A DNA stretch of 64,000 bases. It comes from Gillisella vitis. Lineage in GTDB: Bacteria; Pseudomonadota; Alphaproteobacteria; Rhizobiales; Rhizobiaceae. The notes under the pieces are model-generated. The model worked only from the letters and a program-made list of their open reading frames with translations, was not told where the DNA came from and made no database searches. The first letter of the stretch is position 1. The number at the start of each line of letters is the position of its first letter. The position numbers were made by a program, and so were the translations under genes. The stretch covers positions 186,001 through 250,000 of the forward strand of contig NZ_CP056051.1 of NCBI RefSeq assembly GCF_021559775.1, in the 5' to 3' direction. This document shows positions 1-9,659 of this stretch, one piece after another.

Positions 1-687
1 GATCACTCCAATGGTGCCTTCCAATCGCGGCAGTAGGGTCAGAATAATCCTCGCGCTGCGGACGATCTCTTGGACGCCTGCCGTATCCCGACTCGCCGAA
101 ACCTGAAGCCGGCCGAGACGTTGGTTAATCTCCCGAGCAAGCTCGAAATTTGGCTGAGACGAAAACTGGAGCATCCGATAGCCCAGTTCAGAGACTTCTA
201 GCGAATTCAAATCTCTCGTATCCAAGGAACTCTGCAGCGAAGCTATCGACTGGTTAAAGGTCGCCACCGAATCCTGAAACATTACATTTTGCCTACCGAA
301 CGCTGCAACGGCTGCGCCGGTCGCATCTACTGACCTCTTCATCCGCGCCAGTAGTTCAGAAAATTCGCCGGCCTCGCCAAGGCCCGCCTGCTTTAAAAGC
401 TGCTGCAGATCCGCCACGCTCGTACGCATTCGTCCCAAAGGAACGATGAGAGGATGGTAATTTCGAAGAAGGCCGGCGTGAGCACGCAACACGTTTCGCT
501 GCAGCATTGCGCAATTCACTTCGATCGATTGCAGCTCTGTCAGGATTGCTTCGTTGCTTTCGTTGTCTTGCCAAGATCCTATGGCCAGAACCGCAAAAAA
601 TATCGCGGCCATTACCAATACCAATACAGACCATGATTTGATATCGAGCAGAACCCTGCGGGAAGGTGATAAATGATCCCAAACCAT
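1..687 (-). CDS. virA: VirA sensor kinase, N-terminal part (cut by window edge)
   Basis: The reverse strand is open from an ATG at 687 to the window edge, giving 229 residues of the N-terminus. It starts with a short cytoplasmic piece (MVWDHLSPSRR), then a hydrophobic segment at about residues 20-38 (WSVLVLVMAAIFFAVLAI), then WQDNES and a helical periplasmic region containing LLRNYHPLIVPLGRMR. The order of membrane segment, WQDN, LRNY.PLI and PLGR.R is what I recall of Agrobacterium VirA, the two-component histidine kinase that senses phenolics and, with ChvE, sugars and then phosphorylates VirG. The linker, kinase and receiver domains lie outside the window. A P450 gene on the same strand lies upstream. 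The call rests on remembered family sequence, so it is good but not certain. Confidence 0.75.
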   Translation of the reverse strand, partial: MVWDHLSPSRRVLLDIKSWSVLVLVMAAIFFAVLAIGSWQDNESNEAILTELQSIEVNCAMLQRNVLRAHAGLLRNYHPLIVPLGRMRTSVADLQQLLKQAGLGEAGEFSELLARMKRSVDATGAAVAAFGRQNVMFQDSVATFNQSIASLQSSLDTRDLNSLEVSELGYRMLQFSSQPNFELAREINQRLGRLQVSASRDTAGVQEIVRSARIILTLLPRLEGTIGVI

Positions 688-878
688 GCGGTCCCCTCGC
701 CTTCTGACAGCCAATCCAACTCACAGACATCGTGCAACCGGCGACGCCCGGTGATTTGATGCAGTTTCTGTTTACTCCGCATTTCGGTGGTGACGAAACA
801 AGCCAAGCTGGTCAGACAAAAATATGGCGGCGACTCCTTTGCGCGCTCTTTCAGCCAATTAGAAAAACTATAGCGCTT
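688..878. other. virA upstream region
   Basis: A gap of 191 bp between the virA start and the stop codon of the P450 gene, both on the reverse strand. I looked for the vir box pattern TNCAATTGAAAY and found only a poor match around CCAATTAGAAA near 855. No gene seen. Confidence 0.4.
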
Positions 879-2087
879 TTAATTTTCTCGCATGAAACCA
901 ACCCTCATCTCTGCAATTCGGCGCACACCTCCATGACCCTGTATCCCTTGCCATTCGCCTTCAATCGAGAGATTGGGAGCATGTCTAAGCACCGTAGCAA
1001 GTCCTTCTTGCATTTCCAAACGAGCCAACGCTTCGCCAAGGCATCGATGTTCACCGGCGCCAAATACCATATGCCAGCGCATTTGCTTGCGATGAATGTC
1101 GAAGAGCTGGGGATGGGCATAATGTTTTTCATCTCTTAGCGCCGACATTGTGCAAAGTGCGAGAAGACTACCTTTTGGTAATATGAACCCGTCAAGATCG
1201 ATATCTACCCTTGCTGACCGGGGATAAGATCCGACTGGAGGCTCAAAGCGTAGTCCCTCCTCGACGGCGGCGGGCACGAGAGTAACATCTTTCAGTAGCG
1301 CATCCCAGGCCTGTCGATGTTGCAAAAGCTGTCCCGTCAATGCAGTGAGGCCGGTTTTGGTCGTGTCAGTTCCAGCCAAGATGATGAGCATCAGCTGTGT
1401 CAGGCCCTCAACGGGTGAGAGATCTTCCGCTTCTCGCGTTGCATTTATGTAGGATGAAAGGAAGTTATCACGCGGATCCGTTCGGCGATCGTTAATGACT
1501 GCTTGCACGTAGTTCTTAAACTCGACCGCTGATTTTTCGATGTCCGGAAAGTCAGCATCTCGCCATGAAGGGCTCAGGCACCGAGCTACGCGGTAGACGA
1601 GTTGAGTAAAATAGGGAATGTCGCTTGACGGGAGGCCTAAAAGGCTTGCTATCGTGACGGCTGGGAGCTTCGAAGAATATTCCGCCACGAAATTAAAGGA
1701 TCCAAGCTCCTTCAAATCTCGAAAAAGCATCTCCGTCAATTGTCTTATTTGTGGCCGTAGATTTTCAATCATCCGGAATGCGAAAGTCCGAGTGAAAGGA
1801 GAGCGACGCCTGCGGTGGGTTTCCTTGTTCGAAAACAGCATGCTGTAGCGAACAAAGTCGAAGACCGCTCCCTCGTTGACGCCGCGATTGAGCATCAACT
1901 CCGTCTCTATCTGACGTGTGCGCGGATCACTACTTAAGCCCAAAACATCGTCCGCCCTCAAGACCACGTATACACCGTCCTGCCTGTGGAGAAAGGGCCG
2001 CTTTGGTCGCCATTCTTTAAAAATCTCGTGGCCGAACCGATCCAAGGCCGCAACACTGACGTTTTCTGGATTGAGCTCCGATATCAT
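879..2087 (-). CDS. Cytochrome P450, VirH-like
   Basis: A bacterial soluble P450 of 402 residues. It has the I-helix oxygen-activation motif AGTDTT, an E-x-x-R pair in EEGLRF, and the haem loop FGAGEHRCLG with the cysteine thiolate ligand. There is no signal or membrane anchor. An upstream TTG at 2108 is in frame, but I favour the ATG at 2087 (MISELNPENV), which follows GGAAGGG. On Ti plasmids the P450s next to virA are VirH1 and VirH2 (PinF), VirG-inducible enzymes; VirH2 demethylates phenolic vir inducers. Position, strand and upstream vir-box-like sites fit that role. Which VirH paralogue this is cannot be told without alignment, and another P450 substrate is possible. Confidence 0.8.
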   Translation of the reverse strand: MISELNPENVSVAALDRFGHEIFKEWRPKRPFLHRQDGVYVVLRADDVLGLSSDPRTRQIETELMLNRGVNEGAVFDFVRYSMLFSNKETHRRRRSPFTRTFAFRMIENLRPQIRQLTEMLFRDLKELGSFNFVAEYSSKLPAVTIASLLGLPSSDIPYFTQLVYRVARCLSPSWRDADFPDIEKSAVEFKNYVQAVINDRRTDPRDNFLSSYINATREAEDLSPVEGLTQLMLIILAGTDTTKTGLTALTGQLLQHRQAWDALLKDVTLVPAAVEEGLRFEPPVGSYPRSARVDIDLDGFILPKGSLLALCTMSALRDEKHYAHPQLFDIHRKQMRWHMVFGAGEHRCLGEALARLEMQEGLATVLRHAPNLSIEGEWQGIQGHGGVRRIAEMRVGFMREN

Positions 2088-2234
2088 AGGCTGCGACCCT
2101 TCCGACAATTGTTGAGTGACTCTGCCATCATAAAATAACCTCCGGAGGATTCGCTCTTGCGAGCAATACGAGCAGAAATTGCGTGTTTCTTTAGATGAGG
2201 CCTTTCATCCATCTGTATGTTAAACGCGCTACCG

Positions 2235-2272
2235 ATTTCAATCGACGCACAGTCGCATGTTACAAACGAAAT
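2235..2272. promoter_or_regulatory. Two vir-box-like sites upstream of the P450
   Basis: Positions 2235-2246 (ATTTCAATCGAC) match the reverse of the VirG box TNCAATTGAAAY at 10 of 12 positions. Positions 2261-2272 (TACAAACGAAAT) match the forward box at 10 of 12. They lie 150-185 bp upstream of the P450 start. VirG sites are degenerate, so this is plausible but unproven. Confidence 0.4.
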
Positions 2273-2422
2273 CAAAATGTCGCGCCTTAGCTAATCACGA
2301 GGTTCCCATAATGCGGAGGAGCGCAGCCTGATCGGCGGATTTTCGCCGTTTTCGGATAGGCTTGCTTTGCATTATTCGGTGCCGAACCTCTGCGGGTCAA
2401 TCGACCAAGAGAGGACCCGCCA

Positions 2423-3652
2423 ATGCTCGATAACCGTCACCAACTTATTGCCGCACTCATTTCCTCGCTTCTCAGTCAGCGATACAGCCCGGTCGTGGTG
2501 AGGAATTACTGCACCTACGCATCTGGATTTCTCGATTATCTGGGACAGCGGGGCATCCCGGTCGCAGATGTGATCGACGTGCAGGTAGAGCAATACCTGC
2601 GGCACGCGATCGTAACGTTCGAAAGGGAGCGTGGTCGACGTCCCAGCGCACGCTGGCACGAAGTTCCGCGTTCCGGGATTCATGCGCTGTTGCGACTTGC
2701 TCACGGTCAATGGCCGCCAGCAATCAAGCCTATCTGCGCGGCCGATGTGGCCCGATTTGCAGTTTGCGACGAATACGAAATCTGGCTGCGTGAGGAACGC
2801 GGGTTGGCTCGCTCCAGCGTCGCAGCGCTGATGTGGGAAGCCCGGAACTTTCTTGCCTGGCAGATCGATTGCGGAAGCGGCGGCTTGGCGGGGCTGAGCA
2901 TCGTTGCCGTAGACCGTTACATGGATCTGCGCGCGGCGAAACTGACGCGCTGCTCGCTGAAGTCTGTCGCGGAGCGGCTTCGCTCGCTGCTGCGATATCT
3001 CCACATCACGGGTCGCGTCACAACGGATCTGTCAGGGCATGTGATAGCTCCGACGCTTTATGCCTATGAGGGAGTGCCCTCAATCCTGGAGCGAGACCAG
3101 ATCGCCGCGGTGCTGGAAACCGCGAGGGCGGACAAGACGCCAGCGGGGCTGCGGGACTATGCAATCCTGCAATTCCTTGCAACATATGGGCTACGGTCTG
3201 GAGAGATTTGCAATCTGCGGATCGAGGACATCGACTGGCGGACGGAAGCCATCCATGTTCGCCACCACAAGACGCGAGCCAGCACATCGCTGCCCCTGAT
3301 GGAGCCGGTCGGCGAAGCGTTGCTTGCTTATCTGCGTTCCGGGCGGCCCGTGACGGATGCCAGGGAAATCTTCCTCCGCACGCGCGCGCCCTATCGCAAG
3401 CTCGACAAGCTTTACAGCGTGGTTCGCCGGTTGCTCCGTGACGCTGGTGTCCAACCGCCTGGTAAGTGTGGCCCCCATATCTTCCGCCATGCGCGCGCTG
3501 TTGAGATGTTGCGGGTCGCGGTACCTCAAAAGGTCATCGGCGACGTGCTGGGGCACCGTTCGACAGGATCGACGGCTCCCTATCTCAAGCTCGCCACCGA
3601 GGACCTCAGGGCCATTGCGCTTGAGGTGCCGGGAATGGAGGTGCTGGCATGA
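2423..3652 (+). CDS. Tyrosine recombinase/integrase
   Basis: A site-specific recombinase of 409 residues. It has an N-terminal SAM-like core-binding domain and a C-terminal catalytic domain with the first arginine in LRSGEICNL, the H-x-x-R box in HIFRHARAVEML and the tyrosine nucleophile in APYLKLA after GHRSTGS. The ATG follows AGAGAGGACCCGCC. Its stop overlaps the next start as ATGA at 3649-3652, the coupled layout seen in multi-recombinase (RIT-like) elements. Its partner is truncated and fused to a transposase fragment, so the element is probably defective although this gene looks intact. Confidence 0.85.
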   Translation: MLDNRHQLIAALISSLLSQRYSPVVVRNYCTYASGFLDYLGQRGIPVADVIDVQVEQYLRHAIVTFERERGRRPSARWHEVPRSGIHALLRLAHGQWPPAIKPICAADVARFAVCDEYEIWLREERGLARSSVAALMWEARNFLAWQIDCGSGGLAGLSIVAVDRYMDLRAAKLTRCSLKSVAERLRSLLRYLHITGRVTTDLSGHVIAPTLYAYEGVPSILERDQIAAVLETARADKTPAGLRDYAILQFLATYGLRSGEICNLRIEDIDWRTEAIHVRHHKTRASTSLPLMEPVGEALLAYLRSGRPVTDAREIFLRTRAPYRKLDKLYSVVRRLLRDAGVQPPGKCGPHIFRHARAVEMLRVAVPQKVIGDVLGHRSTGSTAPYLKLATEDLRAIALEVPGMEVLA

Positions 3653-4671
3653 CCGCCCGCTGGCCCGATCCCGACCGCGCGATCATTGACCGCTATGTTG
3701 CGATACTTGATCTGCACAGCATGAAAAGCCGAGCCTGTTATCGGCAGGTCCTGCATGACTCCCAGGATGTCGCCGAACGTTACGATGCACTTGGTCAGGA
3801 AGTGCTGATTGCGTGGCTGCGTAAATCGGCCGAATGCTGGGCAGCGACGACGCGGCTACACCGCACCCGTATCATTGACCGTTTCCTCGAACGCCTGGTG
3901 GAAATCGGCGCGATCGAACACAATCCCGTCACCGCTCTGCGCGATGTGTGCAATATCAAGCAGTGCATGCCGATCTGGCGGGCATTGGCATCGCGGGATC
4001 CCGAACAGGCTCTCGCCGAACTGCGCCAGCCCAGGCCGTTCGCCAGCGTGCTGGGCGAAATGATGGCCGAGCATGTCGGGATGATGCGGCGCAGGGGATA
4101 CAAATACACTTCGCAGCCTCTGTTGCTCTTGCGGTTCGACCGGTTCCTGCAGCTGCATCCGGGACCGGAGGCCGAACCGCTGAGCGCCATGATCGATCGA
4201 TGGGCGGCAACGCATGTCAGGCTGCTGACCGAGAAGATCGATGGCCTGATGCTGAAGCTTCGAGAAGCTACCAAGGCGAATGAAGATATGCGTCGACTTT
4301 GCACCGTTCCCGGCGTCGGCCCCGTGACCGCCGGCGCGATCCTCGCGTTTGCTCCCGATCTTCGTGCATTCAAGAGCGGCCGGAACTTTGCTGCTTGGCT
4401 CGGCCTTGTGCCCAGGCAGCACTCAACGGGTGGCAAGACACGACTGGGCGGTGTCAGCAAGATGGGGCAGACCGATATTCGAAAGCTCCTCATTGTCGGA
4501 GCCATGAGCATGATCCGCTGGATCGTGCGCAAGGGCGTGTTACCGGATAACTGGTTGGGAAGCATTCTGGACCGAAAGCCTCGAATGGTGGCTGCTGTCG
4601 CGCTCGCCAATAAGATGGCGCGCATCATTTGGGCAATGATGACCAGGGAGCAGAATTACAGAATGGCGTGA
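3649..4671 (+). pseudogene. Chimeric ORF: tyrosine recombinase N-terminus fused to IS110-type C-terminus
   Basis: The first ~180 residues look like the N-terminal domain of a second tyrosine recombinase (SRACYRQVLHDSQ, RTRIIDRFLERLV, YKYTSQPLLLLRFDRFL) and are translationally coupled to the gene before. From about residue 182 (nt ~4190) the reading becomes the C-terminal half of an IS110/IS1111 transposase (VPGVGPVTAGAILAF, FAAWLGLVPRQHSTGGKTR, GQTDIRKLL). The frame stays open across the junction, giving 340 residues. The recombinase catalytic domain and the IS110 DEDD N-terminal domain are both missing. It is most likely a dead fusion left by insertion and deletion. Confidence 0.75.
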
Positions 4672-4969
4672 TCCGCTGCCTTTCTCGAAAGGCAATGCGG
4701 TGATGCCTGGGGCCAACAGCCCCGGTAAGAAGATCGACTGACGGAACGATGCGGAAAGGACTTCAATGTTCAGAATGGGGTAAACCAGTCCCGGCGCTCG
4801 AGCAAAAAGCTCTCTGAACCGATGTGGCACCTGTTCTTCGAACTGCATCCCGGCCCGTGGCTAATCAGGCCACATCAAGAGGCCTGACACACGACCGATA
4901 GAATTCCTCGTTCGCGGACAGCCGTCAAAAAATCTTCTTGCCAAACCGGGGCCATCCATACACGCGCCG
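4672..4969. other. Tail of the IS110/IS1111-type remnant, no gene
   Basis: About 300 bp between the chimeric ORF and the left end of the IS3 element. It ends with sequence typical of IS1111-type termini (GCGGACAGCCGTC, then TTGCCAAACCGGGGCCATCC around 4916-4956). No coding region supported. Confidence 0.4.
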
Positions 4970-4996
4970 TGTTTACCGGAGGCCGTTTGGTTTAAG

Positions 4997-5478
4997 TTAT
5001 GCTGCCATAGCTGGTTCGTCCAGCATGGCATAGTATCGTTCCTCGGCTTCGGCTGTTGGGATATTTCCTATGGGCTCCAGAAGCCTTCGATGGTTGAACC
5101 AGTCCACCCATTCGAGTGTTGCGAACTCAACGGCTTCGAAGTTTCGCCACGGCCCTCGTCGACCTCAGCCTTGTAAAGACCGTTTATCGTTTCTGCGAGA
5201 GCGTTGTCGTAACTATCTCCAACGCTGCCGACGGAGGGCTCGATACCGGCTTCCGCCAGCCGCTCGGAATACTTGATCGACACGTATTGAACACCCCTGT
5301 CCGAGTGGTGGACGAGTCCGCCGCGTTTGACGGGCCGCCGATCATGAAGCGCCTGCTCCAGAGCATCAAGGACAAAACTGGTGTGTGTGTGTGGTTCTAC
5401 TTGCTCTCCAGCCAACGATGCGGCGAGCAAATGCATCGATCACAAAAGCCACGTAAACGAAGCCCTGCCAGGTGGCCA
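4997..5478 (-). pseudogene. IS3 orfB transposase, 3' part (downstream exon)
   Basis: C-terminal part of an IS3-type DDE integrase: TWQGFVYVAFVIDAFARRIVG, then VHHSDRGVQYVS with the second aspartate, then SYDNALAETINGLYKAEV with the catalytic glutamate, and an end LEPIGNIP..EAEERYYAML. Two frameshifts are visible, one in a CA repeat near 5386-5396 and one near 5150-5165, so the transposase would be dead even after intron splicing. The 5' part lies at 12361-12781. Confidence 0.8.
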
Positions 5479-5551
5479 GTGGAGGAGAAGCGCAGATGCG
5501 CTTCTCCTCCCCGAACCGTACGTGCACCTTTCAGCGCATACGGCTCTCCAT

Positions 5552-6420
5552 TCAAGCTTGGCCCATGGCCATAGCAACTTCGTGGTAATGCGACGTGACG
5601 GTACTGCGGTTTTCGATCCGGAAGATGTATGGGTTTTCTTCCGGATTACGCCACCGGAATTGCGCTTTGGGGCTTGAGACAAGCCGGTGTAGCGCTTTTC
5701 CGACAGGGTCACCGCGTTCATTGCGACCAAACACGAGCCAGGTTTTCGCCTTGCCCGGTTCCGGGACCCTGAACCATTTCCGCATCAAGGGTTTGATGCG
5801 GGATCGGTACTTGTGTCCCAGCCAATGCGCCATTTTCCAGAACACGACATGGTCGATGCGCCGGAAGACGTACGCCGTGAAGTCGGTGAACTTGTAGAAC
5901 GCCGCCCATCCCACCAACTGGCGATTCAGGCTGGCGATCATGTCGACCGTACTGACACTATGATTGCCGGATAAGGTTTCGGTGAGCCTGCGAACAAACC
6001 CCTTTGCCTTTTCCTTGGGTATCGTCGTGACGATGGACATCCGTCCATGCGTCCCTCGCTTGCGAATGATCCGGTGTCCCAGAAACACAAAGCCGTCATT
6101 AACGTGGGTGACATGGGTCTTCTCCATGTTCAGCGTCAGCTTCAACTCGCCTTCCAGAAACGTCCGGCATTCCTCACGGATTTCCTCTGCCTGAGCCCTG
6201 GTTCCTTTCACGATCACGACAAAGTCGTCAGCGTATCGGCAATAGGCAACGGCCGGTTTCCATTGCCGGTTTTCTCGAACCGTAATGGGCCTGCCTTGCT
6301 GGATGCCGAAGTTCCATGCCCAGCGATCCTTGCGGGCCTTCTTGTTCAGGTATTTCGCCTCCAGCCACATATCAAACTCGTGGAGCATGATGTTGGACAG
6401 GAGCGGTGACAGAACGCCAC
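5552..6420 (-). pseudogene. Intron-encoded RT/maturase, C-terminal part
   Basis: Reads on from the RT N-terminal part as VLSPLLSNIMLHEFD, then the catalytic YADD box in CRYADDFVVIVKG, then VFLGHRIIRKRG and an X/maturase domain ending in RNPEENPYIFRI near the C-terminus. It is separated from its N-terminal half (11060-11719) by the RIT element. Removing 6421-11058 restores GVPQGG-VLSPLL exactly. There is no frameshift in this half. The conserved YADD suggests the enzyme was intact when the RIT element entered. Confidence 0.85.
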
Positions 6421-6505
6421 CTTATGACCAGCGCTGTAAAATGCACAGTGCTTGGTTGCAGGGGCGGTTTTGCTGGGCTCCTGCACGTAAACACTGCGCA
6501 TAATC
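6421..6505 (+). repeat. RIT left terminal inverted repeat
   Basis: 85 bp starting CTTATGACCAGCGCTG; its reverse complement is found at 10944-11028 with a single difference. Confidence 0.95.
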
Positions 6506-6829
6506 GATGACTATAAAGATGTCAGCCAGGCAAGCAGTCCCGCGTCCTGACTCCACTCCGGCATGTCCTCGGAGATGACGTCGACATATGCGGCCTCCAG
6601 AGCCTTCCGTTTGGCTTCGGTGGAAGCACGCGCGTAGATCTCGGTGGTCGATAGATCCACATGGCCCAGAATATCTCGGATGTAGGGCAGCGGGATACCA
6701 GCCTCATATAGATGCATGGCCTTGCTATGCCTCAGAATATGGGGGCTTATTCTGGCTCGGGCAAGCTCTTGTGTGTCCGCGAGTGCTCGGTACTTGTCGA
6801 TGATCCACGCAACTCCGCCACGATTAATA

Positions 6830-7998
6830 CCAACCTGCATTGATCAGAACTGACGAGCCCATTTTCGGCGGCCGATGGTCATGATGCGCCAAGGCTGATC
6901 GACCAGCTTGTTCCAAGCCTCGCAGCAGTGGTCGAGAATATTGTCGTGGGAGGTAAAAACGCGATTGGAAAGCCAGTTATCGCGCATGAATTGCCAAACG
7001 TTCTCGACCGGGTTCAGCTCGGGACACTTGGCGGGTAGCGCGATGATGCTGATGTTGTCGGGGACCTCGAGCTTGTCGGTCATGTGCCATCCGGCCTGGT
7101 CCATCAACACCACGGCGTGCGCGCCCGGCGCTACGGCGAGCGCGATCTCAGCGAGATGTAGCGACATCGTTTCTGTGTTGCAAAAGGGCAGGATCAGCCC
7201 GGCACCCTTGCCCTGTTCGGGGCAGATGGCTCCGAAGATGTAGGCCGATTTCGTGCGCTGGTCCTTGGGCGCCGAGGGTCGTGTTCCGCGTCTGGCCCAG
7301 CGCCGTGTGATGGTGTTCTTCTGACCGACGCGGGCCTCGTCTTGGAACCAGACTTCTATGGACGTGCCCTTCGGGAGGCTTGTCCGGACCTTTGCCACTT
7401 CGGCAGCAAAGCCCCCTTTTTGAATGTCTCCATGGCCAGCTCGTTCTGCGCATGATGACGTGGTCGCGCGGTCAGCTTCACATAGCCCAGCTTTTTCAAC
7501 TCGCGGCTCACGGTGGTTTCGTCGAGCGACACCGCGAACTCCTCGTGCAGCAAATACACAAGGTCGATCAACCGCCAACGCACGACACCATGGATCGCCG
7601 GGATCGGCCCGCGCTCGACCGCCTCGACCAGCGCACGACGCTGGGCATCGTTGAGGATCGACGGCTTGCCCGGCGCCTTGCCGTCCAGAAGACCGTCGGG
7701 GCCACGGGCATTGAACCGGATCACCCAGTCCCGCACGATCTGAAGGGTCACCCCGCCAATCCTTGCGGCCTCGCTCCTGCTGCTCCCCTCGTAGATCTGC
7801 GCCAGGGCCAGCAGTCGCCGGGCCTGCGGCGCGCTCTTTGATAATCGCGCCAGTCGCCGGAGCGACGCTCCGTCAAAATCTTCCCGCAAGCCGATCGCTT
7901 GTCCCATCGCCACGTCCTTTCGATGCAGGACGCCATTGATTCACACTTTCATCGCTTTGGGAATCCACAACCTGAGTCAGCCTCAACGCAGGCTGGTA
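6830..7998 (-). mobile_element. IS630-family element, copy 1
   Basis: A 1,169-bp element with imperfect inverted ends (TACCAACCTGCATTGA at left; the right end complements as TACCAGCCTGCGTTGA). It is flanked by TA at 6828-6829 and 7999-8000, the target duplication expected of the IS630/Tc1-mariner superfamily. It encodes a transposase in two frames. A second copy of the same length, whose encoded proteins match throughout, is at 32686-33854. Confidence 0.93.
6844..7913 (-). CDS. IS630 transposase, two frames joined by a likely -1 frameshift
   Basis: Frame 1 (7913-7356) carries the helix-turn-helix region (SEAARIGGVTLQIVRDWVIR, then VSLDETTVSRELKKLGY). Frame 2 (to 6844) carries the DDE domain: WFQDEARVGQKN, VLMDQAGWHM, and PELNPVENVW with the final glutamate. 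The frames overlap at an A5G5 run (7412-7421 on the plus-strand map), where a -1 slip at AAAAAG joins METFKKG to GFAAEVAK. The joined protein is about 356 residues, normal for IS630. Both copies in the window keep the same two-frame structure, which argues for programmed frameshifting and not decay. Confidence 0.88.
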
Positions 7999-8678
7999 TA
8001 AGCTTTGCGTGTTGTTGGTTGAAGAATACCGGATAGCCATCGCGACCAGGCATATCGAGGCGAAACTCGGTCAAGTAGCTGGCCAGGAGCGCTGCCGTGT
8101 TGGCGCCAAGAGGGACATGACGGGTCTTGCGACCCTTGCCCGTCAACGTGATGACTGCCGGCTTTTGCAGACGGACATCCCGAACGGTCAGGTCAACCAG
8201 TTCCTGGACTCTGGCACCGGTATCGTAAAGAGTGGCCAGTATTGTCGCATCGCGCCTGCCGCTGCGCGTGGTGCGATCCGGTGCGTTTAGCAAGCATCGC
8301 GTCTGCTCAACTGTCAGATGATGCACGCAGGCTTGAGCTCCCTTTTTGACCGGGATTGCCATGATGTCCTGGCAACGCGCCATCAGTGCGGGCTCCTGCG
8401 ATTGCATCCAGTTGTAAAACGAACTGATCGCCGCCAGGCGCTGGTTCCGTGTCGAGACACTGTTCTGGCGGCGGCTCTCAAGCCAGTTCAGGAACCCTGT
8501 AATCATCTCGACGTCGATGCGGTTTAGGGTAAGCTTCTCAGGCGGTATCGCTTTCTGATCGCGCAAATAGATGACCAGAAGCTTGAACGTGTCGCGATAG
8601 GAGGCGACCGTGTTGGGCGAAGCGCCACGTAGTCCTGCCAGGTGGCTTGTAAGGAACCGCTGCAATAGCAGCGCAAAA

Positions 8679-9659
8679 TCAGTTGCCATGGTGCAGGTCT
8701 CCCTTCAGGCAGGGAACGACGTGACCGATCGCCTCATCCAGTCGCCTGACAATGTGCGGATACGACTCGGCGGTCAGCCTCAAATAGTAGGCGGTGTCTG
8801 CGATGGAGTAGTGCCCCATGTAGGTCTGCAGGATCGGCAACATCGCGCCGACGTCCTTGCCGGTAGCGAACCAATTCCGCAGGTTATGGACCGCAAATGA
8901 GTGCCTAAAATCGTGGACGCGCGGTCCGTGGCCGCGACCACCGTGACTGATGCGTGCCTGCCATAGAAACCGGCGGAAATTATTGTAAACGTTTGAAAGC
9001 CTCAGGCGCTGACCGCGTCTGCCAGGGAAGAACCACTCATGCCCCATCCAGTCGAACTGGGCATGATAGTGCGCCAACCGAACACGAATCGGCTCGGACA
9101 CAGGAATCTGACGGTCTTTGCCGCCCTTGGCGTCGCGGATCAGCAAAACCCCTGTCGCCAGATCAACATCCTCGACGCGCAACAAGCGGGCTTCGGAGCA
9201 GCGCAGACCGCAGGCGTAGATCGTCCTGAACAGGACCGGCATTACCAGGTGCCGCAGCGGCACATCGCTGCAGTAATGGCAGCGATCCGTCTGGGCGAAG
9301 AAGGCGGCCAGTTCCTCGTCGGAATAAATGTGCGGAATGTAGGCCGCAGGCCGACGTAACACGCCTGTCGGAAGCACATAGGCTGCAACGTCGTGGAGTA
9401 TCAGCCATCGAGCTAAATGCCTCACCGGCGAAGTCAGCCCCTGCAGGGTTGCTGGCGTGACTGCTCGCTTTTGCGCCGCCTCGATCCAAGCATTGGCAGA
9501 AACTTCGGTGATGGTCTCCAATCCGGGAAACTGGTTGCGTGTGAACGCAACAAACCGGTAGAGAACAGCCTCCTCGACTTCGTATTTATAACCGACCGTA
9601 CGCTTCTGGGCGACCATCGCCTCGACGGCATCGATCATTGTCAGAGGCGCGCTCATCAC
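8679..9659 (-). CDS. RIT second tyrosine recombinase (ritB)
   Basis: A protein of 326 residues with the catalytic arginine in YACGLRCSEARLLRVEDV, the H-x-x-R box in VHDFRHSFAVHNL and GHYSIADTAYYLRL with the tyrosine. It starts at an ATG that overlaps the end of ritA by 4 bp and itself overlaps the ritC start, so the three genes are translationally coupled. It is the only one of the three without a visible lesion. RIT recombinases are thought to act together at element ends; the role of each is not established. Confidence 0.9.
   Translation of the reverse strand: MMSAPLTMIDAVEAMVAQKRTVGYKYEVEEAVLYRFVAFTRNQFPGLETITEVSANAWIEAAQKRAVTPATLQGLTSPVRHLARWLILHDVAAYVLPTGVLRRPAAYIPHIYSDEELAAFFAQTDRCHYCSDVPLRHLVMPVLFRTIYACGLRCSEARLLRVEDVDLATGVLLIRDAKGGKDRQIPVSEPIRVRLAHYHAQFDWMGHEWFFPGRRGQRLRLSNVYNNFRRFLWQARISHGGRGHGPRVHDFRHSFAVHNLRNWFATGKDVGAMLPILQTYMGHYSIADTAYYLRLTAESYPHIVRRLDEAIGHVVPCLKGDLHHGN

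Larger units (their letters stand above)
6511..8689 (-). pseudogene. RIT third tyrosine recombinase (ritC), interrupted by IS630
   Basis: The 5' part runs from 8689 (MATDFALLLQRFLTSHL) through RLAAISSFYNWMQ and the arginine region YDTGARVQELVDLTV to FFNQQHAKLI. There IS630 enters at a TA. The 3' part resumes NRGGVAWIIDKYR and carries the H-x-x-R box HILRHSKAMHLY, GHVDLSTTEIY and the tyrosine. Deleting 6830-7998 plus one TA joins HAKL to INRGG in frame, so the interruption is a clean transposition into a formerly intact gene. The start overlaps the end of ritB. Confidence 0.9.

Noticed and set aside
356..730. A 124-residue reverse-strand ORF at the left edge
   Set aside because: The VirA reading lies in another frame from 687 to the edge and has recognisable motifs; this ORF is its shadow.
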